This document shows, piece by piece, positions 11,975 through 22,047 of a DNA stretch of 64,000 bases. The position numbers and the translations under genes are program-made. The notes beneath the pieces were generated by a model. That model was not told the origin of the DNA. It saw nothing but the letters and a program-made list of their open reading frames with translations, and did no database searches. Source of the DNA: Hysterium pulicare CBS 123377 (lineage: Eukaryota > Ascomycota > Dothideomycetes > Hysteriales > Hysteriaceae); the NCBI GenBank assembly GCA_000467715.1, contig AJFK01000302.1:104833-168832 (forward strand), read 5' to 3'. Numbering within the stretch: the stretch's first letter is position 1; each line of letters starts with the position of its first letter.

Positions 11975-13666
11975 CTAGATCAGGTATCTGTAGGTTTTCT
12001 GGTGTCTTCTCGCAGTAGCAATGCTATTTCCTTCAGTTTCTGCAAGTTTTTGAAGTTTTAGCAGATCCCCCTCTCTAAGTTGCTGGTCCTGACTCTCCAT
12101 AATTTCAAGCTGCTTATTTTGGCGCAATAACTTCCACCTCATACAGAGACCAACAAGCGCGCAAACGACTTGAAGACCTATGCATATACAGAGCGCCAAA
12201 ACGTAGTGTGGCGCATCCTTCTCTCGATAGGTGTAAGGCGTCCAGATACTTGCACTGTGCCCAACAGCATTCATGAAACCGTACGCCGCTGCTCGTTTTG
12301 CTGGGGGTCGTGGTATAGAGGTACTGACCCAGGCGTAAACGGTGGGGACCTGTACAAACGCGAAACACATGAGGAAGAGACTGAAGTAGCGAGGCCCAAA
12401 TGAATCCGTAGTCATGAAGATGATCCAGCCCACAATGGTGATAGGAATTGGATACATGTAGAACCAAAAGCGATTTTGCACTCGATCAGAGATCAGGGCA
12501 TGCCCAATGCTGTAGAAAACCACGAAGATGTATGGTGGAGCGACGAGGAGTAGGGTTATAACGTGATTATAGCCCAGAGTTCCAACAAGCGTGGGAAAGA
12601 AGTTCTGGAAACCAACAGCACCCGTGATTAAGAAATAACCTAGAGCAAGCATATACGTTTTTGAGTCGGTGCAGGCCAGTTTGAGGCCTTTTAGCTGGGA
12701 CATACCTCCAGCCTCATCGATATCGGCTTCGGCAGCGTCAATTGACATGCGACGATTGGCGACATGCTTCATCTCTGGCGTCAGGCGTCTCCACGTGTGG
12801 GGAAAGTCTGGCAAGACTACGCATATTACCAGGCCGAGGAACATCGTTATCGATCCTTCCACTATATATAACCACTGCCACGCGGACATACCAAGAGCCC
12901 CACTGAGGCCAGAGAGAATACCCGCAGCAATGAGATTTCCGAAAGCGCCGGAGATTAGGGAGCCAGAGTAGAAGAAGGCCATGCGCAAAGCGAGCTCCTT
13001 CTTCGTGTACCACTTCGAGATGTAGAAAAGTACGCCGCAGAAGAATGGCGATTCCACGATTCCTAAGATTAGTCTGCACGCCACGATGCCGCCGTAGTTC
13101 TTGACTTGTGATGTGAGGCAGGAGACTAGTCCCCAGGCGATGACCTGTGCTAGTATTAGCCATGTACTCTTGAACGGCCTTCGTTTCTTACCCAAAACCC
13201 CAGATAGAGGGAAGGTCTTCCGAGGTGGTTAAGGAGGAGATTCGATGGGACTTGACCTAGAATGTATCCGACAAAGAGCATGGATAGTCCTGTGACAGTC
13301 AGAAAGCATACCAATGCGGCTTATCGGTGTTCAGAAGCATACCAACTTGATACTGATGCTCGCTTAAATGTAAGTCTTTCTCTAGACCTTGTAATCTAGC
13401 AGAAGCATAATTGTTTCTTTGGGAACCTCAGCAAGTGTCTATTATCGTCGTTTGCTTTGTCTTTACCTGTCAATGTAGTTCATCACGTACACTACAGTAA
13501 CCAAGGGCATCATCAGCAGATCGATTCTGCGCACAAGTTTCTTCTCGATGGCGGCTTCTTCTGATGTGAGCACGCCATATTGCATGGCTTCTTCGTGGGA
13601 GGTCTCTGCCTTTTCGCCTAAGACATCATGATCCGCGATCTTGACGTCCATATCTGGAGCAACCAT
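11975..13666 (-). CDS. MFS transporter, Dal5/allantoate permease type
   Basis: Four exons (13666-13467, 13416-13343, 13289-13192, 13144-11975) with introns of 50, 53 and 47 nt give 513 aa. The upstream frame begins at a TTG; the ATG at 13666 (MVAPDMDVKI) is the first usable start. The family signature is clear: an acidic N-tail, KKLVRRIDLLMMPLVTVVYVMNYIDR, NNYASARLQGLEKDLHL, MLFVGYILGQVPSNLLLN, GRPSLYLG, TSQVKNYGG and RLILGIVESPFF. The central loop is followed by the second six-helix bundle, WTPYTYREKDAPHY and a charged tail. The long frame from 13195 starting MGKKRR reads intron sequence and is not the true N-terminus. This family (anion:cation symporters) moves small carboxylated nutrients such as allantoate, nicotinate, biotin precursors or dipeptides across the plasma membrane. 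The substrate here cannot be read from the sequence. Confidence 0.9.
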
Positions 13667-15763
13667 CGTACCAGAAAGCAAAGCAGATCACTTCAAAGTA
13701 AAGCGAGTCGATACATGAAAGGGAAATTGCACGAACAAGATAATGAAGGGCGACAAATATTATAATGAATAATCAAGCACCTGCGGGGTACGAGCTTCAT
13801 ATTTCCGACATATTATCCTCCTGGAATCTATCACCTCTCGGAGCGAACCGAAGGGGGTTCCTTTGGTGTGGGCTACTCAATTGGCCCTCCGGTTGTAAGA
13901 TCGAGAAATCTGCCAACGAGCACATTACCGTTTACGTGGACGTCCCATTCAGCGCCAGCATGCTAGATCTTATCGGATTATCTTTACTCCTTTCGGCTTT
14001 GAATCTCCATGTTAAACAAGCATAGACGGGAAAAGCGCTGTAGAAATGACGATGTAATATAGCCGGCCCGAAAGTGCCGACGCTTATTCACTTGATTATG
14101 CGAGCCAATTGGTTCTCATTCAGCCCATTTCTTTGACTAGATATAACAGGGAGCATGCTGCTACTTATTCCAGATTGGTAACAAGCATCCAGGTTGAAAT
14201 TCATTAAGTTCCAACTTCATAACCTCGTCAGCATTTACGTTCACCTTCCGATTTGACTTACATACATGTCATCATAGCTGTATATTCAGCATACTTTAAC
14301 CACTTCCTGCCCAGATAGCACTTGAATCTTTAAAACAATATGCCAATACCCACCGTCCGTTATTGCTTACTGTGGTCTCCTCGCGATGCCGCGTCAATAT
14401 GGAATCCTATCGAATGCGGAATTTTGCAACTCGACAGCGAATGATCCCGAATACGCTGATTCATGTAAGCAAGAGTCGTGCTTTCTTATGCTGGTGAGTC
14501 GATTCTCGCGAAATAATTACCTTTACGGCTATATTAAAGAATTAAAAGTATGCCGTAAAGCGTGGTTACTTGCACTTGGAGCCACCCCTAAGAATATTCT
14601 TTCTTTTCTTCGAATACCATTTAAAGTCCCGACACCAACGACTAACATCCTAATTCTTTCTCCTTTCTTGCATATCATAAGGCTTAGGGGTTATGTAAAC
14701 CGTGCGGGTGGGGGCATTTCCAAACACTCGGACCAACGGTTCCCGTGCGCGATCACAGTTCCCACGTCAAATTCAATCTCGGTCCTAGTCAAGTCGATCG
14801 ATTGTAACTGGGGAAAAAGCTTCGAAGTAGTCAATTCTAATTTTATCTCTCAGTGTAGGAATGACTGGATTAAGCTCAAACCTATTAAGTTTTACACTAG
14901 TATAACTTTAAAGTTAAATACAACCACTTGCTACTCTCCTCTTGCTTCGGATCTTTTAGCATTATAACTCTTTTTTCTCCATCGCCGTTCAAGCCAAGGT
15001 TGAGTGAAGTAGCAAAGAAGCTCCGCGTTCACTGGTCGCGAAAAGCAAGTTCATGGTGGCTTCGAGAAAACCTACGATTTCTATGGCCATCAGCTCTTTT
15101 GCAAGAGTCTGAACGACAGCTGACCCAGCCCTTTGGGAGAGCGGAGGCCAACTCGCTGGCTCGGGTCAAAGATATGGCACATCATAACTGGGGAAGCTCT
15201 TGGCATCTTCGCCCATTCGTTCGATAAGCAGCCACAACGCCAAACTGCGGAGATTTTCACTCGCCGAGAACTTGGCATCGGGTCAAGCGGACGCACACAG
15301 TGGGTGTCATTACTCGGCTTACTACGGACTTCCATGGCCGTACAAGAATAGATAGATCGTATTCTATATGCTACTTTCGAATCTACCTAAGGACGCTTTA
15401 GCGCCTTTATCATCTACGGAGCCTAAATCAGCTTTATAAGCTGGTGGTAAAGCATATGGTAGATGTAGACCCAACCTCCAAAACGACAAATCTGACACAC
15501 CGAGTGGCATAGTACGTAAAAACGTGGGAAGACACCCCGGAATATGCAGAGTCGAGATGCTTTTTCCTGGGCGCGACCTCCCCCGCTCTTCGTCTGTCAA
15601 CTCCAGCTACTGGGCCTATGAAAGATCAGTGGCACTTCAAAATGACTTATAAGGTACTACATTCTCAGTAATTAATATCGAACTACCTTATGCGTCTCTA
15701 AACTCTAGTTTCCACCAAAGCAGACTCCCTTCCAAGTGATCGCTGCTCTACCGCACGCTCATC
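13667..15763. other. AT-rich gene-poor stretch, possible decayed repeat
   Basis: About 2.1 kb without a supported gene. Between roughly 14.4 and 15.0 kb the DNA is AT-rich, and its one longer frame (14386-14967 +, 193 codons) reads as low-complexity, Ile/Asn/Ser-rich sequence without a domain. A minus frame at 15364-15600 is also unrecognised. The composition differs from the flanking genes and could reflect an old repeat, but I see no terminal repeats and no transposase. The right end holds the promoter of the beta-propeller gene. Confidence 0.4.
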
Positions 15764-17368
15764 ATGATGTTCTCAACCCTACTTCTCTTCACATTCCTTC
15801 TTTCCACAGTAACCACCCATGAACATGCATACAGATCCAAAACATGGTCAGGTTGGGGCGGCGGTATCCTCAACAATCGAAACGCAGCATCAAACCACAT
15901 CATCAATTCCCGCAGCATCGCCACCATCTCTCCACACTGCCAAATACCATACCCCAAAGGCGTCAGCGCAACACCCGTGGTATCACGTGGACTAACATAC
16001 TACCCAACCTGGAACGGTCTCCTCGTTGCCCTCGACTACCAGACCTGCGAAGAGAAGTGGAGCGTAAACGTGACTTCGATAATTGCAAAGTTCGCTCCAG
16101 CCAACGCGGTCCCGGATATCGCAGCGCTGCAACAAGCCGTATCGCGCACAAGTCCGCAGATTGATGAGAGCGAGGGTGTTCTGTATTTTGGTACTTTGCG
16201 CTATGCTCTCGTCATCGCGCTAGATGCCAGGTCTGGAGAAGCAATAGCTGCTGTGCCTGTCAGTGGCCATCCTGCAGCAGCCATCACGCAGAGTCCAACT
16301 TTTTACAGTGGAACCCTGTTCATCGGAGCATCCAGTAGTGAGTCGGCAGCGGCAGCACGCATACCGGGGTATAAATGCTGCTCTTTTGCGGGCAACTTCG
16401 TCGCACTCACGTTCGATCGCCGGAATCGCGAGTTCCATACCCGCTGGAACATCTCCATGATCCCGCCCGAGATGGCCGGTCCAGGGAAATGGTCTGGGGC
16501 TGCGGTGTGGGGAAGTCAGCCTTCTATTGACACCGAAAGGAATGTGGTGTTCATCGCGAGTGGGAACACTTATACTGTTCCTACATCCTATACGGCCTGC
16601 CGAAACCAAAGCCTTAATGAGGACGTTGATGAATGTCTTCCCAAGGAGATATGGCAAGATTCAGTGTTGGCGATTGACATCGATTCCGGTAATGTGAACT
16701 GGGTTCGACAAGTCCCATCCCTCAACCCCGAGCAGCAAGCTCCAGCTATTGCAAGCCCAGATGCGGATTTCGGTATTGCGCCGACTTTTGTAAAATCAGG
16801 CCACGGAGTGGATACGCCAAACGGAGAGGATGTCGTCGTCGTGGGGCAGAAGAATGGGAATCTGTTCGCTTTCGATGCTGAAACAGGTGAAACCGCGTGG
16901 GCAACTGTAGCGGGGCCCGGAGGCGAGCTTGGAGGTCTGAGTTGGGGCATCGCAGTCGACTCCAGAAAGGTATACTTCACTGTGGAAAATTCTGATAACC
17001 AGGCTTGGACTCTTCACTCCGCGCCTCAGACAACCAATGGCAGCTTCCACGGCGCGGTAGGCCTCAAAGACGGAAGGCTCGTATGGGACTTCGCAGCTCA
17101 GGGAACTGGGATTGCTTTCGGACCTCCGAGCACGGTCGGGGATGTTGTTATCAGTAATGCTCCTGTGAGGTCGAACTCCGCGGGATTGTTGGTGGAGCCG
17201 GGGGCGATAGTAATTTTGGAGAAGAGAAGTGGAAAGCAATTAAGAGTAGTAAAGACAGATTCACCAGTTCACGGAGGCGTGGCTGTGCAGGATAATTACT
17301 TACTGTTTGGTACAGGCTATCAGGGATATAATGGGACCGGCTCGCTCTATGTTTTGCATGTACAATAG
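15764..17368 (+). CDS. secreted PQQ-type beta-propeller protein
   Basis: Single-exon gene, 534 aa. The ATG at 15764 starts a signal peptide (MMFSTLLLFTFLLSTVTTHE). The rest is made of repeats of the PQQ-like beta-propeller type, each with a strand of the form VVGQKNGNLFAFDAETGETAW, ALDYQTCEEKWSV, VIALDARSGEAIA, VLAIDIDSGNVNWVRQ or GAVGLKDGRLVWDF. Late blades read VVISNAPV and YLLFGTGYQGYNGTGSLYVL. This resembles bacterial polyvinyl-alcohol-dehydrogenase and PQQ-enzyme propellers, and fungal secreted homologs annotated as quinoprotein-like. No CXXCH heme motif is seen, so it is not a quinohemoprotein. Whether it binds PQQ cannot be told from sequence. Probably extracellular or in the secretory route. 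The lack of introns and the bacterial-type fold would fit an old horizontal origin, but this is speculation. Confidence 0.85.
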   Translation: MMFSTLLLFTFLLSTVTTHEHAYRSKTWSGWGGGILNNRNAASNHIINSRSIATISPHCQIPYPKGVSATPVVSRGLTYYPTWNGLLVALDYQTCEEKWSVNVTSIIAKFAPANAVPDIAALQQAVSRTSPQIDESEGVLYFGTLRYALVIALDARSGEAIAAVPVSGHPAAAITQSPTFYSGTLFIGASSSESAAAARIPGYKCCSFAGNFVALTFDRRNREFHTRWNISMIPPEMAGPGKWSGAAVWGSQPSIDTERNVVFIASGNTYTVPTSYTACRNQSLNEDVDECLPKEIWQDSVLAIDIDSGNVNWVRQVPSLNPEQQAPAIASPDADFGIAPTFVKSGHGVDTPNGEDVVVVGQKNGNLFAFDAETGETAWATVAGPGGELGGLSWGIAVDSRKVYFTVENSDNQAWTLHSAPQTTNGSFHGAVGLKDGRLVWDFAAQGTGIAFGPPSTVGDVVISNAPVRSNSAGLLVEPGAIVILEKRSGKQLRVVKTDSPVHGGVAVQDNYLLFGTGYQGYNGTGSLYVLHVQ

Positions 17369-17560
17369 AAGGGCGGGGTACGTGAGACCTGATATCGACA
17401 TTTCCACGGCTGTACATAGACTTGTAAAGCTTGATTGCAGCATTCTACCCAATAGCCCCTAAAAGTATGACTCTTGCCGTAGAATAATGGGGTCTGATCG
17501 GGGTCCCCTCGTTCCGCCTTATTCCCCTTCACTACCCCGTTCAAGCGCCTTGTCTCTAAC

Positions 17561-19292
17561 TCACTCATACGTAACAGGAACACCTCCCGGAAGTACCGTA
17601 AGCCCTAGATCTTCATTAGCCCACATATATCAACCTCCTCACTCGCCCCTCCCATCTTTTACAAAGGGAGAAACTACTCACATTTGTCCCCATCAACATC
17701 CTCCTTAACGTGCTGCCCAATAACACATTTCTCCGCCACCTCGCCTGTTTGGCGGAGGAGCTCTGAGCAGCGATCACCGCTACAGCGGGCGTTAAGAGCA
17801 CGTTGAAGCGCATCGCCTTTCCAGCCGAAGAGGTAGTCGCCGTGTTGGCCGTGGCCAGTTCTACGTCAGAAGAACATTAATCGGTTGACAAACATAGCGA
17901 CGTGAGGGAGGTTTAAGAGCGAGGTATCATCTCCAAATTCTCGGTAAAAAGAAAGCATCAATGAATTGAGAAATTGAAGGGAGGCAAAATCAGGGGAGTA
18001 GGTAGGAAGGCTGGACTCACCCATCACCCATACTATAAACAAAAGGCTGACTCCCATCCTCATTCCACAAACTCTTATCATTAAACGGCCTCGTATCCCA
18101 CATAACCTCATACATAACCTGCGGCAAATGCACCGGATGACTATCCGGACACTTCCCCCTCTCCATAATCGGATCGTACGGGTGACTAACGACGGGATCG
18201 TAGTACGGTTCAAACGGAATCTCCGCGTACGCAACGTGGCTCTTATGGTCTGGCGAGTCGAGGTTCTTGCCGTCCCAACACGTTGGGAAGCTGATGGTCG
18301 TGCGGATGCCGCCGGCGCAGAAGGTTGGCGGGAGGGTGGTGGTGTCGTTGCCCGTGCATGGGGGACCGCCGAAGGGCGTGAAGTCGGCGCCGAGGAAGCA
18401 GCGGTGGCAGATTCCTCGGGCGTCGGTTGCGGCGCTGCGGTACATGGGGTCACCGGCTAGCATGCGGAAACCCTGAGGGGGGATTAGGAAAGATTGGAAG
18501 TATAGGGAGTGAGGATGAGGAGAAGGCTTTGTAGAGTATATTGAGAGGGCTGAATGGTGAGGCGTGGCCTTTTGCGCGAAAAGTCGTGGAAGCTGAGAGA
18601 CTTTGCTAGTTTAAACGGGAGAATGAATAAAAAGTCGGGTTACTGAGCATGGACTTCGGTACTTCTGATAGATGGTATCGAGAATGTAGTTATAAAAACT
18701 CGGAGATTGCAAATAAGGTAGGAAGAAAATATAAAAGACCGAGTATGAACATTATAATATGAAAACTCATGGAGCATCTCGAGCAGAACCGCAATCTCAA
18801 ATTTGAAGAAAAGGGAATACTTACCGGCTTAAACGCCGTAACATTACTAATCCCATCATAAGGCGGAATATAATAAACCGTCAACCCCCCATTCTGCACC
18901 AACCCGCCATTCTCAAACTGCTTCACGCGCTTGAAAGTCCCATTCCTCGCCTTATAATAAAGCGTCGCAGTCCAATAATTGCTGAAATCCTCACTGAACG
19001 TGCAACTCGTGCACGTGGACATGGCAGCTGGGTCGTGGTTGGCAGGGTCCATGGTTACGTTGAACGAGTTCCCGCCGGCGATTTGGTGTACGTGCGGAGA
19101 GGGCGTTTGGCCGGGTGTCCCGATTGGATCGACGCGCTCGACAGTTAGTTGGGAGCAGGCAAAGCGCATCATGGCGGCTTGTCGGGAGCCATTTCGTGGG
19201 GGTGCTAGTTGTCGGGGAAGTGAGAGGGCAGCGGCATGGGCGATAGAGAGCTGCCCTAAGAGGGCGACAATTGTGGGAGTGCTCCAGTGCAT
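17561..19292 (-). CDS. secreted DUF1996-domain protein (paralog 2)
   Basis: Four exons (19292-18825, 18472-18021, 17860-17682, 17604-17561) give 380 aa. A signal peptide ([20 protein letters not shown]) is followed by a short Pro/Arg-rich stretch and the DUF1996 domain: [121 protein letters not shown], ending [16 protein letters not shown]. Intron 1 is unusually long for this window (352 nt) and intron 2 is 160 nt. It has an extra cysteine-rich loop ([10 protein letters not shown]...CTGNDTT) that paralog 1 lacks. The final exon is only 44 nt and was placed because it restores the family's W..LPG ending at the same intron position and phase as in paralog 1. Function unknown; predicted secreted. 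Confidence 0.86.
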
Positions 19293-19929
19293 GGTGGTGG
19301 ATAAGATTGAGAATGGAGATGCGCAAGCCGGAGAGAGGATGTCGTGTGGTACGTTTGACGTTTTTATCAACTTAGTCCATAGGTACTGCCAATTATTCAC
19401 ATACCAAGCCAGGCAATAGTGTTGCGGGGCGGAGAGGAACTGCCGTAGCTAGAGGATTTGCCAAATTACTGTCCCAAAGTTATTACCGGGACTGGAGAGT
19501 TTGGTGTTCCTCTCAATATATTTTGCTGGCCTAGAGAAGATCTTCCTAATTAGGCGACATGGGGTCGACCCAATGGAACGGTTGATTGTAGAGAGTAATT
19601 AAAGTGTGAAAATGAAACGATAAGATAACACGAGTTCAATGATAGTTGACTATCGAATTGGGACCCTATTGATCATCTATGAGCTTGGCGATCTATAACA
19701 TGAATGACCGTACTGGCTGCATGATATCAGAAGTTTGATAGGCAGTTCCGTGGACACTTACTATTGAGCTACTCTGAGAAACAGTCCCGGCCGAAGTTAG
19801 ATCTTGTGCAGCTCTATCAGCGCTTCCTTCCATAACTTCGTTCTCGAATCGCAGTCCAATCGCAGTCCCCAGGGTTTTTCTCCGACTTCATGAACACGCA
19901 TAGACAAGTCGATGCTGTCTTCTCTCTCC
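19293..19929. other. intergenic between two minus-strand genes
   Basis: No gene recognised. It should contain the promoter of the DUF1996 paralog 2 gene (its start at 19292) and the terminator of the MFS gene ending at 19930. Confidence 0.55.
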
Positions 19930-21437
19930 TTAGCACCTCGTTCTAATACCCCACCCCCACTTCCATCCCCTAGCTCCTACAAGTAACGCCGCCCCCACAG
20001 CCGTACTCATCGCGGCCCAAATCTGCGCGCCTTCATATCGTCCGTGATCCGCCTGCAGTAGAGCTCCGCCGATGGGTCCACCTACTAGGGCAGCAAAAGA
20101 AATGCTAGTAAACGCCATGCCTAACCTCGTTCCCGTTTTGCTAATATCATCACTAAGCGCTGCGATGCAACTCGGAAAAAGAGATTGAAACGCAGCGGCC
20201 ACGACACCGTAAACGGTGGTGAAGGCGTAGAAGCCAGCGGATGAGCGGACGCCGAGCCAGGAGAAAAAGAGTACCACGTTCAAGATAAGGCTGAACGTGG
20301 CGGTATTGAGAATGCCGGTGTGGTTGTCGGCTATGTAACCGGGGAGAATGCGGGCGGGAATACCGATTCCGTTGAGAATTATGACTAAGTTAACAGAGTT
20401 GGTGTACGAGAGACCGATGATGTCGCGGGCAAATGAGGCGATCTGGTTGAAGGATTAGAGTCATGAGAGATGAATGCAGGAGTGGCTTTGAGTTAAAGAC
20501 GGTTTAATGAAATGCGGAAGTAAGTGGCACATACGTAGTAGAATGCAAAATATACAGCTACTATAGCGAAGCATATGCCTACGACGAAAGATACATATGG
20601 TATGTCTCGGATAGCTGCAACCTCAATAACTGGACCTGCTTTCCGAGGTGGGAGCCTTGGCTTCATAAAGGCAATGACAAGAGCCAGAGAGGCGAGATTG
20701 ATGAACCCCAGGACACGAACAGTCCAGCCAAAGCCTACCTTAGGAAGAAGCTGGCGGACGACGACCGGATATATGATGCCTCCAGCGGAGTTCCCACTCG
20801 TGGCGATGCCAAGAGCCATGCCGCGATTTTTTGCGAAGTAAGTTGATACCAAGCCCATTACGGGGCAGAAGAAGATGCCTCCCCCGATACCTGTAAGTAC
20901 ACCTTGACTTAAGAAGAGTTGCCAGTAGTTCTTGGCTAAGCTCATGGTGAAGATGCCGACTAGCTGGAAAATGATGCCGACAATAATGGTTGGGCGGAAT
21001 AAGCCTGCATCAAGGGCGCGGCCGGAGAAAGCACCGAGAAAGAACATGAGAAATGCTTGGATACTTCCAATCCATGATATCGTTGAGGGGTTCTGGGGTA
21101 GGATGGAGCCGTAATAGGTTTGAAATGCTCCAAAAGAGTTCACGAAACCCCAAGTATTCAGTATGGCGAGCCATGCGCAGAAGACCTGGGTCCAAGCTTT
21201 GAATCCGCCATCAGGAGGAGGTCCGGGATTAGTCAGCGAGCGAGTCGTTAGGCGAGAAGTGACTTTGCCAATGACGGCTGATGTTGCAGACTTTGTCCGG
21301 TGCAATGATGACTGACGTGTATGTGAGGCTTGTGCTCGGATGGGAGCAATATCAGGGTCGACTATTTCCTCTTTTAACGGGTCATCTTGCTCGTAGGACG
21401 GCCTGGCCTCTTTCTCTTCCCGGATTGACATATTCAT
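19930..21437 (-). CDS. MFS transporter, monocarboxylate-transporter (MCT) type
   Basis: Two exons (21437-20535 and 20442-19930) joined by a 92-nt intron (donor GTATGT, acceptor CAACCAG) give 471 aa. A long hydrophilic N-tail of about 75 residues precedes PPDGGFKAWTQVFCAW, the DGG-type signature at helix 1 of MCT-like carriers. It continues with NSFGAFQTYY, STISWIGSIQAFLMFFLGA, GVLTGIGGGIFFCP, YFAKNRGMALGIATSGNSAGG and YPVVVRQLLPKVGFGW. The second half, spanning the intron, contains SYTNSVNLVIILNGIGIPAR and ALVGGPIGGALL. About twelve membrane helices are expected. Fungal members move monocarboxylates, riboflavin or secondary metabolites; no biosynthetic core gene is nearby, so the substrate is open. 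Confidence 0.88.
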
Positions 21438-22047
21438 ATATATGAAACTGCTCCATGAAGTATGAAATGGAATGAAATGAAGTCGAAATAAAACTTGGAG
21501 ATATCGGGCATACTTTTCCTAGGTCCTTCTACTAGTTCAGCGTTATCGCTGCCGATTTCCCGAGCACGGTGGGGATTAACTCCTCAGGCGCGTCATAGAA
21601 ACCGCGCCAGTCGATTGTATCTGCACTGGACATGAACACAATCTTCATGATGGCGGCCTGGGTGCTTTGTTGTGCTGATAGTGGGCGAATGCTGGGTGGA
21701 TGGGCGATGTGTAATGTGTGATGTGTGATGAGTGGTGGCGATGAAAGTTAGGCCGATGTCGGTGCGGGAAACTTGAAAGGCTGTGGCGGTGCATGTCCAC
21801 CAGCCACGAGCTACCAGCCACTACCCCACACCCTTCTCCTCGCTGACATCGGCTCGCCGGTTATTCATTATTCAGCGGATTTTCATTTCTCCATCCCCAG
21901 CCCGTGCCTGAATACCCCAGGTACTATACGCAGGTACCGGCTCAATCATACCCCGAACCGTTGAACCTTTAATATCGACTTTTGTGACACCATGAGTTCT
22001 TCAGTGGGTGACGACGATGCGTATCCGCGTCCTCGAATAGAGTCATC
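21438..22047. other. divergent promoter region
   Basis: This lies between the MFS gene (minus, start 21437) and the GH106-like gene (plus, start 22048), so both promoters must be here. A short GTGTGATG-like tandem run is visible near 21710-21740. No coding potential recognised. Confidence 0.5.

Noticed and set aside
13145-13195. MGKKRR start for the Dal5-like transporter
   Set aside because: This stretch is the third intron. Splicing joins LYLGFW to VIAWGLVSC, the family sequence.
14386-14967. 193-codon plus frame in AT-rich DNA
   Set aside because: Low-complexity composition and no similarity that I recognise; probably chance.
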